A DNA stretch of 64,000 bases from Heliocidaris tuberculata (Eukaryota > Echinodermata > Echinoidea > Camarodonta > Echinometridae): positions 7,612,491 through 7,676,490 of the forward strand of contig CM046845.1 in the NCBI GenBank assembly GCA_025618425.1, written 5' to 3'. This document shows, one piece after another, positions 47,059 through 57,491 of this stretch; positions within the stretch are counted from its first letter, which is position 1, and each line of letters begins with the position of its first letter. Below the pieces are notes generated by a model. That model was not told the DNA's origin and made no database searches. It worked only from the letters and a program-made list of their open reading frames with translations. The translations under genes and the position numbers were made by a program.

Positions 47059-48430
47059 GTGTTTAGTCTGATGCTAATGACAAAAAGCACAATTCGAAAC
47101 GTAAAGCAAAACAAAGTGAGAGTCAAATTAGAAGACGATCAGTGTTTATGAAGAAGATTGATCAGTCTATGAAAGTTTAGCAAAGACATAAATGCACCAA
47201 CCTTCTTCACTGCAAACAGAGTAATAGAAGAGTTTTATCGAACATACGGTGGCTATCGAGGAATGCTATACAGATATTGAACCTTCTCAAGAGGGCTCTA
47301 AATGAAATAATATTGTCGGTCTCCTATTAAGGGGGGATGCCCTCAAAGTGCCATGAATACTTGGTCCTGATTGTACCACAAGACTGCTCTCTAACATCTT
47401 CCTTTTCTGCCAATCAGCAATCATATGGTGAATAGGCACGTACAAAATGAGAACCCACAATTCCATTCTGGATGACTGTTGACTGGGATTTGGAATATTC
47501 GAAGCGCCATCACCAGATAATTCATGAATAGAACAAAATGACAGAGAAATTCGGATGACTACAAGCAAGGCGAAATCAGCGACAAGCATGACAGGTTCAG
47601 TTCTTTTGACTAAATATGTTGCACATTCTTGATCAATTACAAATTGCTAATTAATCAAAGGAAAATTCAAGACAGAACAATGATTTTTTCCGACTATTAT
47701 TCATTCTTATTTTAATGATGACTAGAAACGTTCGACAGAGAGAGATAAAGAGCGAACCGGAGAGAAGAAGGATGTAGGGAGAGAGAGGAAGAGGGATGGA
47801 GAGAGGAAGAGAGAGAAAGAGAGAGAGAGCGAGAGAGATATATATAAGCTGGATGGGGAAGAGTAAGGGACTAAAAGAAAATTAAATCCAAGAAATTGAA
47901 TCTTCAAGAATCATGATATTAAATGTAATCCACAAAAAGGCACGCACGGTTTAGACCTTCATGTCTGTGTTTTTTGCCAAAGAGAAGTTACGTTGTGTGC
48001 GTGTGCGTGTGCGTGTGGATGTGGGTTTGCCAGTGTTTATGTGCACATTGCTTGTGCGGAGGATTCTTTATGTTTTTCGTTTCACCCAAAGTCCAACAAT
48101 TCAAAACAATGACACCCTGGCACCAATACATATTGAAAAAATCAACAAAACAAAACAAAGAAAAAAGTAAAGAAATATATTCTTTGACTGAATGAAAAAT
48201 AATAATGAGAAACATTAAAAAAATGGAATCATAACATAAAGTATTGATGTAAAGTATTACTTAAGCGATTGGCCTTGACTCATTACAAAGCTGCTGATTA
48301 TCGTTTACACGTTGAGGATCCTGACCTAGTTTTAATTACTTTAATGAAATGAGTGGGTATGTACAAAAAACTTTTGAAAAGGAATAAAAACGGAGATTCA
48401 CACTTCGACTTTATTTTTAGGGTAAGTCAC
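47059..48430. other. Intergenic, no supported gene
   Basis: Contains GA repeats (47735-47840) and GT-rich words (47995-48025). The 100-codon minus-strand frame near 47287-47589 has no recognisable domain. Confidence 0.45.
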
Positions 48431-48540
48431 TGGCGTACTGGGGGGGGGGGGGGGCTGCAGCCCCCAAAATTTCCACGCCCCCCAAAAAAGGGAAAGGGGG
48501 GGGGGAGAAAAAAATTTAAAAAAGGGAGAAAAAAAAAGAA
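48431..48540 (+). repeat. G-run repeat ('CACTGGCGTACTGG')
   Basis: CACTGGCGTACTGGGG leads into a run of about 15 G, CAGCCCCC, then AAAGGGAAAGGGGGGGGG. Same family style as 33164 and 36618. Confidence 0.6.
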
Positions 48541-48707
48541 TTGAAATTACCTAGCGGATATAGGTTTAGGTTTGTGATGAAATTACATTTTCATTTAAAA
48601 AGTCGATTTTTTTGCTCGCTCGCAAGTAGTCAGAAATTGTGACGCGTATGCCTATGTTCAGCTTCCTCAAATTTTTTGGCTCATTACGTCACTGAAAATA
48701 AGTGTCG

Positions 48708-49041
48708 AATAAAATAAAAAGTGATATTCATGCGCAAATTAAGAAATAGCCACTGACCTACGATAATATTTCAAGTAAATTTGTTCTGATGTTATCATTG
48801 TTATATAATGAACGATCTTTATTTTTGGTTATGTATTCAGTTTAAATGAATTAATTTGAAACTAAATAGCAATGAATAAAATAAAAAGTGATATTCATGC
48901 GCAAATTAAGAAATAGCCACTGACCTACGATAATATTTCAAGTAAATTTGTTCTGATGTTATCATTGTTATATAATGAACGATCTTTATTTTTGGTTATG
49001 TATTCAGTTTAAATGAATTAATTTGAAACTAAATAGCAATG
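48708..49041 (+). repeat. Perfect 167-bp tandem duplication
   Basis: 48708-48874 and 48875-49041 are identical base for base as far as I can read (both run from AATAAAATAAAAAGTGATATT to CTAAATAGCAATG). It borders the MITE at 49044. Confidence 0.95.
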
Positions 49042-49043
49042 GG

Positions 49044-49285
49044 GTCCACTCGCTATTCATAAGGACCGCTATTCATAGAAAACCGCTATTCATTTAACAC
49101 GCGTTATGAATAGCGGTCCTTATGAACGGAAGTCCTTATGAATAGCGAGGTAATTTGTCTATGGTTTGCTCGCTATGTAGAAGGACTGCTATTCATACAA
49201 AACTGCTATTCATTTTAGTCACGCGTTATTGATAGCGGTTCTTATAAGTGGTCTTTATGAATAGCGGTCCTTATGACTAGAGAGT
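49044..49285. mobile_element. Palindromic 'GCTATTCATAAGGACC' MITE
   Basis: Starts CTCGCTATTCATAAGGACCG and ends with CGGTCCTTATGACTAGAGAG. Repeats of CGCTATTCAT and ATGAATAGCG alternate inside, with ACGCGTTA near the two centres. It shares the phrase for 'AATAGCGAGCAAACCATAGACAA' with 40673-40845 in inverse orientation. Confidence 0.8.
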
Positions 49286-51060
49286 GGTATACAAAGAGGC
49301 AATAATTTTGCTGATGTAAAAGCAGGCAGCTTAATTGATTTGGTAAAAAAATTCTGACTATACAGTGTGAGTCAATAAAAAGGAAACCAATATTCGAGCC
49401 ACAATATCTCAAAACCAAACAAAGTAACTGAAATGTATTATAATGTTATTATCATAGTTGATAATGCCTTCTTTAATTTGATAGGCTGCTCACCAAATGT
49501 GGTCATGGATGACTGCGCCCTGGCCATTTTTTAGAAAGCTTGTCAAAATCATCTTTGCCCAAGTATGGGCTGAATTGGTTCAGGAGTTACTTTCGAGTGC
49601 ATTCAACTGGAATTGAGACCATTCAACCAACCTTGGGTTGACCATCATTTCATTCATTTAAAACTTGGGCAGAGGCAAATTTGACAAGAATCAGGAAATT
49701 CTGCTATCCATGGTCGGATTTTATTGATCAAGGAGTCAAATTAAAGGAAACATAATAGGCTACAATGTGAGTACCATTGATTCGATCTATAGGTGTTGAC
49801 TGCAACAATATTTAGGGTTGAATCTGGGTTTCCTTTTCATTGACTCACATTGTATATCCATGTTTTGTAGTGAAAATCGGTCCGGTTATCAAGACTAAAA
49901 ACACGTTCAGAACTTGACTATGCAAGGCTTCAAAAGCGAATGCAGAATATTATGCTCATGTTAGGCCTTCATCCATAAGGAGATCGTTACCTTGCGATTT
50001 CTGATCAGACACACCTATCTACTTTTAAAGCAAACGTCACTTTGCTTACAGATTTTTGTATAATGGAGCACAGTCCCCTTTCTTACGATCTATAGAATGT
50101 TTGGAATTTGACTGTATCGGGCTTCAATCAAAAGTGACAGCGGAATATTATGCTTGCGTTACGTCTATAAGTATAAAGCTTGCGATTTCTGATCAGATGT
50201 ACTCATATTTTGAAGCGGAAGCTCTTAGCCGGATCGAGTTGGTAAGAATGATAAAGTTTGTTTATACTTACTGCATTCGCTGATGTTGTATTTCTGTGAA
50301 AGTTTGTTTAATATAGAGAATTACTTCTTTAAAAAAAAAATGCAAGCTTTATTAAGGGTTGTGGGAAGTACTTATGCCTGGGGATCCCACTAAACGTGAT
50401 ATGTTCTCCAATTCAAATTTCAAATTCAAATTCAAATTCATGTTTATTCCATTTCCAACAGAAACTTGGCTTTACAGATATTATAACAGAAAAAATGAAA
50501 AACATATGTACAAATTCATTTTTTCTTAATAAGTGTACAAGTACACTGAACATATAAATAAATTATTATAATGCATTATTAAAAGAAATTCATAATTTCT
50601 GAGGAAATTTGCCCAACCTGAGAGTAGTCGTATGTTTTGGGTAATTCTACTCCCATTTTATGCCCAACTATGGCGAATCGGTTTTGCCAATTTTGTGGTA
50701 CAGTTTGAATCTTTGATCGCAATTGGACAAAATTTCAACCATGCTTTGGAAACATTGTTTATCCGTAGTTGGTTGGACACTGTACAGTCGTGGTAACCAT
50801 TTTTCTACCCAGAACTTTTACGTTGTACTTGTAGATATTTTTTTTTAAATTACCGAGAAATGCCGTCCTTAAAGAGAAGCACGATTGAACTCAACTGCAT
50901 CATCAAAATAATTTTGTATTTATCTGTTTTCTTTTATAAGTAAAGAAAGTTTACAAATTTGTGGTAAATCACAGATAGTCAGAGCCTGTATTTTTATTTA
51001 GAAACTCTTTAATTGCAACCGAATTATGTTTGTATAAAGTGATTAAAATGATTTAAAACA
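49286..51060. other. Intergenic upstream of GPCR 2
   Basis: No exon supported. Words TGAGTCAAT.AAAAGGAAAC near 49367 and GTTTCCTTTTCATTGACTCA near 49828 are inverted, so 49367-49852 may be another 485-bp TIR element. AATTCAAATTTCAAATTC repeats lie at 50411-50440. Confidence 0.45.
49367..49852. mobile_element. Possible 485-bp element with inverted ends
   Basis: Left: ACAGTGTGAGTCAATAAAAA then GGAAACC. Right: GGTTTCCTTTTCATTGACTC then ACATTGTAT. Once inverted, the ends agree over about 25 bases with few mismatches. TA lies before the left end and after the right end (TATACAG / TGTATA). No coding content. Confidence 0.7.
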
Positions 51061-51124
51061 AAGTTCCTTCTTATTGTTCATAACCAGCCACAGTTCTGTC
51101 TGAATTCTGCAAAAACAAGAAGTC

Positions 51125-52477
51125 ATGGAAAACACAACGCTTGTTTCCTTCACTACCTTTGATGCAATGAATGCTACAGAGCCAACTAGTCCCACAGACG
51201 ACTCTACTGGTGGCTCAGTACCTATTTTCAGCATACTCTTTTCATTATCAGTTATGACAGTGGTAATGAATGCGTTGATTCTCAGGGCATTCCACATCGA
51301 GAAGAAGTTGCGCACATATGCCAACCAGTACATCCTTAACATCACCATCTCTGATCTTCTGGTCGGGATCATCATGGCAATCAGGAGTACTGTGAATATC
51401 TACGGAAAGTGGATATTTGGAGACATAGTCGGGCATGTCTATCTTGGTATCCAGAACTCGATCCTTGGTGTATCCGTGCTCGGTATTATCGCGATTGGTT
51501 TCGACCGTTACGTGGCCACCTTCTACCCGATCCTGCACTTTCAACGAAAGAAGAAAAGAATCGCGCACTTGGTCAACGGTATCACCTGGGTAGCTGCTGT
51601 GTCCTTCTGGATGCCTATGACTACGATTTGGAACTTGGTCCAACCAGACCATTCGTCATCTCAGAAAGGTTTCCTTTGGGTAAATTATGGCCGAAATTTT
51701 TATTCCAGTATTGGGGTTACAATCGGCAGATTTTTCATTCCCATCGTCATCATTACTGTCCTTTATATAAAGATATATTTACAAGTAAAAGCCTCCGGTA
51801 GCCTGAATATTCGTAAGAGATATAATCTAAAAACGGTAAGTAGAGCCGTAGGTGACTCTAACACGCAATTTCAGAGTGAAACAACGAATGACATTTCCTT
51901 GACAGAGTCTCATGATCAAAGTCTTGAAAATGATAATGGTACCCGATTCGATATCAAAGTCAGTGGTGTTCAAAACGATGATAGTGTGGTCGAGGTTCAT
52001 GATCAGCATGCCGTTGCCGAAGTTCAACAAGAAAAAAATGTTAAGGACTCAACTACAAATCCATCGAACAACATCAGCCTTTCTACAGATGATGATCAGA
52101 GGCGACAAGGACCAGAAACTTTATCCCAACAGCTAAATATTCAATCGAATCCACCCCTAAAAACATCAACTACCGACCATGCCGACCGCATAAGATCGTC
52201 CGTAACCAAGGACAGCCGTATGAAACCTAGTCATCCATCCTCATCCAATAACCAAAAAGTGATGCGTACTCTGACTTTCATCACGGTAGCGTTCTTCATG
52301 ACATGGTTGCCAAGTAGCATAGCCATTCTCACCCTTGACAGCAAGAGCAAATATGCTGGCGTTACAGAATTTGTTCGCTGGGCGTCCTATTCCAACAGTC
52401 TGATCAATCCTATCACATATGCCATTGCGCAACCACTTTTCCGCAAAACCATCCTACGGATTGTGAGATGTCGTTAA
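51125..52477 (+). CDS. Class A GPCR 2, aminergic/muscarinic-like orphan
   Basis: A 450-residue single-exon receptor, plasma membrane. N-terminal NTT, NAT glycosylation sites precede TM1 (about 33-56). D2.50 lies in TISDLLVG, DRY at 127-129, TWLP with W394 in TM6, NPITY in TM7, and a short tail ends CR. As in its paralogues, the amine-binding Asp of TM3 is Gln110, and the extracellular disulphide cysteines are missing. ICL3 (about 222-378) is polar and disordered-looking without repeats. It is about 60% similar by eye to GPCR 1 in the helices. The start Met is supported by alignment with GPCR 1 and 4 N-termini (MENTT / MDPEL style). Same strand as GPCR 3 and 4. Confidence 0.94.
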   Translation: MENTTLVSFTTFDAMNATEPTSPTDDSTGGSVPIFSILFSLSVMTVVMNALILRAFHIEKKLRTYANQYILNITISDLLVGIIMAIRSTVNIYGKWIFGDIVGHVYLGIQNSILGVSVLGIIAIGFDRYVATFYPILHFQRKKKRIAHLVNGITWVAAVSFWMPMTTIWNLVQPDHSSSQKGFLWVNYGRNFYSSIGVTIGRFFIPIVIITVLYIKIYLQVKASGSLNIRKRYNLKTVSRAVGDSNTQFQSETTNDISLTESHDQSLENDNGTRFDIKVSGVQNDDSVVEVHDQHAVAEVQQEKNVKDSTTNPSNNISLSTDDDQRRQGPETLSQQLNIQSNPPLKTSTTDHADRIRSSVTKDSRMKPSHPSSSNNQKVMRTLTFITVAFFMTWLPSSIAILTLDSKSKYAGVTEFVRWASYSNSLINPITYAIAQPLFRKTILRIVRCR

Positions 52478-54845
52478 GTTAAACTAAAATAACTTTCGGT
52501 GCTGGTTTTTAAGGAGATAGATATGAACAGCTTGGTCAAAGGAAACATGTGAGACATTTTAGTAAAAGTTATGGGTTCTGATGTTTATTATTTTTGGTGT
52601 AGAGCTACGGTATACCAGATCATAGGCCAATTAATTTGCAGGTGTAATCTTCAAAGCTTATCATGTCTCTTGAGCCCAAAATTTTACATTTCATATATGT
52701 CAAGTTTGCAATATCCGTGTAAATTGAAATAGTTAATCACGCCTCAATCTTTACGTTACTACAGATTCACTTCTTGACATCTGAATTTTTGATACTCTTA
52801 AAATGATGACATAACCCTATTTATTGACTAAACATTACAACAAACATGCTTTTGTTTTTCTTGGTGGCAAGTTAAGGATGATAATTCCACATCACCTCTA
52901 ATCTGAAACTTCCCCACCGGCTTCATCTTCAAGAGCTTACTTCTTGTGCTTATTCAACTGATTGATTGATTGATAGATTGATTAAGGGATTATTTTACCA
53001 CAGAGTTGAGAAAACAAGTAGCTTGTAGATATGTGAACACTGGACCTATGGATTTACGTCTTTGCACGAGGGGCATTGCAATTGAAGAAGAATGCCTTAC
53101 CAGACGTTACTAGTTCATTGAGTTGATTCCGAACCCGGGACCTTCCTATTGCGAGAATTGCTCTTCGGCCGAGTTATCGCTGTAATTTATAAATTTATGT
53201 TATGCACTTAGGAAACGTCTCACCCCATTTTGTGGTTTGGCTCAATAACTTTTGAATCAGAGCTCTAAAAAATATACCAGATGCATGAGTAGAAAGAGCA
53301 ACAATTTCTGCACACACTGTGTACATATTTGTTGAATGACCATATTGCGTTTGACGCCAGGAATTTTAAAAAGGTAAATAAGCTTTAAATCCTTAAATTG
53401 GCAACACAATGAGAGTTTCAAAATCATTGTTTTTTGATCGAAATTGGTAAATTTTTTCAACTTTCGACAAAGTTCCTAACCAAGTTTATTTTTTTCAAAA
53501 ACATTACATCTTATTAGAACCATGTAACACTAAAAGAAAAATATTATTGTTGCCAATTTAAAGAAGAAAATGTGATCAATTTAGCCCTTAAATAATTCCT
53601 GTCCTGAAAGGGTTAAAGGATGTACAACAAAAAGGAGGTTGGAAAAGGATCATAGGCAACGATAGGCTGACGGTCCTAAGTTCCGGAAACCCTGTGTTCT
53701 GTCACTCGGTGCATGTAGACTGTCATTTTTTGCACTTGCCTAATCTGTGTTATAGTCTACATGTTGAAACTTTCGGAGAAATCCCTCAATAGTTTCTCGT
53801 TTGAGCAATTATTGACAATTTTCTGTTCAATTATGTACATGTATAGATTGATTTGAAGTTTTAAATTTAGACTTCTTTAATATTGTATTAGCAGGGGCGT
53901 AATTCAGAAAAAAAATTCATGTATAAATTTCATTTTATTCCTACATTATTATGGACATGTTTCGTAAAGCATTTTCCTTAGCTGGACTTTCTCTGTGTCT
54001 ATTGCATATGTAATAATAATGCGGGTTTCAAAGAAATGGATTTATGATATTGATATAATACTTATCATGGTAAATTGCAAAAAGTGAATTTATTCTTCAT
54101 TTTTCACGATTTGTATTACCATGATTACAGATTTGATTCAATATTGAGCAATTCCATCTTTATGAGAATCATACTTTTCTTAGAATACTAATGGCTGCGA
54201 GTACCCGGAGCTATGTTTCATTAGGAGACAAGTATTGGCAACAAACATCTATTTTTCATCTCTTTAAACAGTAACGTAATCCACGAACAAACGCAGTAAG
54301 GGCAGCTAAAATGCATGATCCCTATATGAGCCTCTATAAATAAAAGGGACGAATAAAACACCTTCATTGTCTGTTAATGAAAATTCGGACGGAGGAATAT
54401 TTTAGCCAATGGATGTAATTGAGAGTCGTTTCGTGCCAGCACGTAACGCATTTTGTTATGAACTTTTTTTAGCGCGTCTACGAGGGTAATAAATACGTCA
54501 CTGTGAAATCAACAGTTGCATCATGCATTCTGCTGTTTTTTTCTTCTTCAAAGTCTGTCATGAAACTGTTGAATGCATGGACACTACCAAATAGAGGAAT
54601 TGCATACGACTATATTTTACTCCATTTCACCCTGCTCTGCTAATGAAACGACAATTTGTGACTTCTCACATCGCCTCCGATGGATCAGTTGTATCGATAT
54701 TGGAGCTACATAAATTTACGTATTGGATGGGATCGGATTTGAAATTTGGAACACAGTCCAAGTCTACTTCTGGAAAAGGCCAAATTTACTACTTGTCGGT
54801 ATTATAGGTTTATTTGCCAAATTCACAGTTTTGCCTTGACAAGAT
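52478..54845. other. Intergenic between GPCR 2 and 3
   Basis: No exon supported. A SINE-like remnant lies near 53050-53185. The word AGGGGCGTAATTCAG near 53893 is a fragment of the G-run repeat class. T-rich and AT-rich elsewhere. Confidence 0.45.
53050..53185 (-). mobile_element. SINE remnant
   Basis: On the minus strand GGTCCCGGGTTCGGAATC resembles a tRNA B box. Surrounding DNA is diverged. Confidence 0.35.
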
Positions 54846-54847
54846 TT

Positions 54848-56155
54848 ATGAAAATGATTACTCAGGACTCATCGTTTGTTGCCGTTACTACGTTTGTTTC
54901 CAAAAATATGACAACGACAGCGTCATCAACAGCGGTTCTTTATCCCAGATCCATACCTATTCTTTGCGTATTGCAGTTTTTGTCTCTCATGACAGTGCTG
55001 TTGAACGTTTTGATTCTAAATGCGTTCCGCATAGAGAAAAAGTTGCGTACCTATTCGAACCAATATATCTTAAACATCACAATCTCTGACTTTCTTACCG
55101 GGTTCATAATGTCGATCCGCAGCACTGTCTATATCTACGGTACGTGGATATTTGGACAAAACCTATTGCCTGTGTATGTTGGTATTCAGAACACGATCAT
55201 CACTGTGTCCATCCTCGGTATTATTGCCATTAGTTTGGACCGTTATGTGGCAATCTACTACCCTCTCCAGCACATGAAACGAAAGAAGAAAAGAATCGCC
55301 CACATTGTCAATGTTGTCACCTGGATTGTTGCTGCGTCTTTTTGGTTGCCTATCACGACAATCTGGGACTTAGTTCAACCCCCTAGTGAGAGTCCTGATG
55401 GAGAAATTTTTACGTCAAATTATCTAACAAACTTTGAGGCCAGCGCCGTTGTTACAATATGCAGGTTTGTCATTCCTTTCGTTATAATAGCTTTTCTTTC
55501 TCTAAAGATTTATCTCCGAGTAAAGTCCTCTGGTAGCAGAAATCTGTCAACAAGATTTATAGATAAGACTGGAGCCAAAATGGACGACATCAGCACAATA
55601 CACTTTGGACAAAGCAATGAAACCAGTTTTATAGAAAGTCCATGCATTACTTCTCAGATCGATGTAAATCTCGGTGCTGTTCAAGACAAGGATATTGATG
55701 TTAAAGTTACCGAAGCGAATGATACTAAACAATCGACTTCAATGCAGGCGGATCATAGTGCATTTGACATAGTTAAAGAATTTGAACAGCAAGGTCGAAA
55801 AGCCATGTCACCAGAGCAAAACTTACGAACTATCCCGCTTCAAGTTGCATCAAGGAACAACAAACTACAATCGACAATAACCAAAAGGAACTTGAGGAAC
55901 CCTCGGCAACTGCCTTTTTCCGATAATCACAAAGCCTTGCGCACTCTGACCTTCATCACGATGGCTTTTTTCATAACTTCTTTGCCAAGCGTCATAGCAC
56001 TTACTTTTAAACCTACAAAATTCATACTCCCTGCCTTTGGTCGATGGACAACATATATCAATAGCCTTATCAATCCTGTCACCTATGCTATGGCGCAGCC
56101 ATTGTTTCGTAAGACTATCCTGCGTATTGTGAGGGGGCCGAAGATAAACCGCTAG
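54848..56155 (+). CDS. Class A GPCR 3, toggle-switch variant
   Basis: A 435-residue receptor if begun at the ATG at 54848. An open frame reaches back to 54746 but without ATG and without similarity to the paralogues' N-termini. Seven helices at about 35-59, 72-94, 110-132, 150-173, 198-222, 363-386 and 394-419. D2.50 (SDFLTG), DRY (131-133) and NPVTY are kept. Position 3.32 is Gln114. The TM6 motif reads TSLP, so the normally conserved Trp6.48 is Ser378. No TM3/ECL2 disulphide. ICL3 about 225-360. The tail is short and lacks the terminal Cys of the others (IVRGPKINR). The sequence is otherwise undamaged, arguing against a pseudogene. Confidence 0.93.
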   Translation: MKMITQDSSFVAVTTFVSKNMTTTASSTAVLYPRSIPILCVLQFLSLMTVLLNVLILNAFRIEKKLRTYSNQYILNITISDFLTGFIMSIRSTVYIYGTWIFGQNLLPVYVGIQNTIITVSILGIIAISLDRYVAIYYPLQHMKRKKKRIAHIVNVVTWIVAASFWLPITTIWDLVQPPSESPDGEIFTSNYLTNFEASAVVTICRFVIPFVIIAFLSLKIYLRVKSSGSRNLSTRFIDKTGAKMDDISTIHFGQSNETSFIESPCITSQIDVNLGAVQDKDIDVKVTEANDTKQSTSMQADHSAFDIVKEFEQQGRKAMSPEQNLRTIPLQVASRNNKLQSTITKRNLRNPRQLPFSDNHKALRTLTFITMAFFITSLPSVIALTFKPTKFILPAFGRWTTYINSLINPVTYAMAQPLFRKTILRIVRGPKINR

Positions 56156-56615
56156 CATAATTTTTGTCTGTACATTTTGCATGGGCAGCGCTCTTCCCGC
56201 AACACGGAAAGAGTCTGGATCGCGGATCGCGACCAAGGAAATAATCGTCAAGGTTAATGCAGCTAAGACCGAGGCTGCATCTGTTATAACATGGATATTC
56301 TATTTTAGTGTAGCGCACATCACAACGTCTCTATAATGCTTCTCAAATGCTATATAAATCATAACCCCGACTTAGAACCGTGAGGATTAAGTAAAAAACA
56401 GTGCATTTCAAGAATCTAAGGAATAAATCCCGTCAGATACCCAAGTCATTTAGCACCTGGGTCGAGAGAAACAGCTAGGCCTAGTATGCCTTAAGTACAT
56501 GCTATCGAGGAGGGAGTTGAACCCGCAACGTTTCTATGGGAAATCACCGGAACGGACTGTGCCATTAATTCAAAGCAGTCTTTCAGTGTTCATTGTACAT
56601 TATAATTTAGTATAA
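56156..56615. other. Region 3' of GPCR 3 with SINE remnant
   Basis: On the minus strand GTTGCGGGTTCAACTCCCTCC (near 56510-56530) resembles a tRNA B box; the remnant is about 56450-56580. No exon. Confidence 0.4.
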
Positions 56616-57034
56616 AGCCCACCGCTATACGATCAGTCTACGATCTGATTTTGAAAGAAAACGTTATAGCATTAAATATAAACAGTTAAACAAATAAAAT
56701 ATGTTTGATTGAGGTTCTGAATAGTTACATACATGTAGATATTAAAATCGAAATTACGGCCTATTATGAGCCTTCTAGTCGGAGGAAAGGCTAAATCGGC
56801 TCCGAATCGTCGTGACGTCAGAGCAGTCCTGCGATTGTCTACGATTTGAAACTGATTTGGCCTTTATTCCGGATTTAAGGCTGACATCGCACCAAATTCC
56901 TATGTTGAGTATTCATATTATTATTCAGAAGCTGAATCAGGTAGCTTTCACTTGTTAAAATGCCTATATTCAATTCTATTGCGATTTATTTAAAAAATCG
57001 GATCGTAGTCGATCGTATGGTGTGCGGTGGGCTT
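56616..57034. mobile_element. 400-bp TIR element carrying a CRE-like site, copy 2
   Basis: Ends AAGCCCACCGC and GCGGTGGGCTT are inverted. Same body as 33965-34356, including the GTGACGTCA word at the same relative place. Confidence 0.85.
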
Positions 57035-57457
57035 AATACTCTCACGTAGGCCGTCACAGGCCACGCCAATCGCTGACGCAATCCTATATGTCAACAATGA
57101 AATCTTGTAAGCAATGAACAGTTACGAACAACGCAAACTTTAGTCATCTGCTGAAGATTCGATCATACGATATTTTGTTCGGAAGCTACATTTTGCAACC
57201 GACTGAGCCAACGAGCCCCCTAAAACTTGCAAAGTTACAGGAGCAATGCACTCCATTTACAAATAATATAATAATAGTAATATTATAATAATAATTGTAA
57301 ATATCCACTACCTATCAATGTTCGAAAAGCACAACATTCTAATTTTAATGTCAATCGATGTAACGTAAATCGATATTGTCGAGGTTTATGAATGGAATAT
57401 CTTTCAATTTATCAAGGTTAAAAACGGACATAATTTTGTGCGTGTGTGTGTGTGTGT

Positions 57458-57491
<34 letters not shown>

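Noticed and set aside
47287..47589. A 100-codon minus-strand frame
   Set aside because: No recognisable motif and no codon pattern like the real genes here.
54746..54847. Extended N-terminus of GPCR 3
   Set aside because: The extension starts at a TTG, lacks similarity to the paralogues, and an ATG at 54848 fits their N-terminal length.
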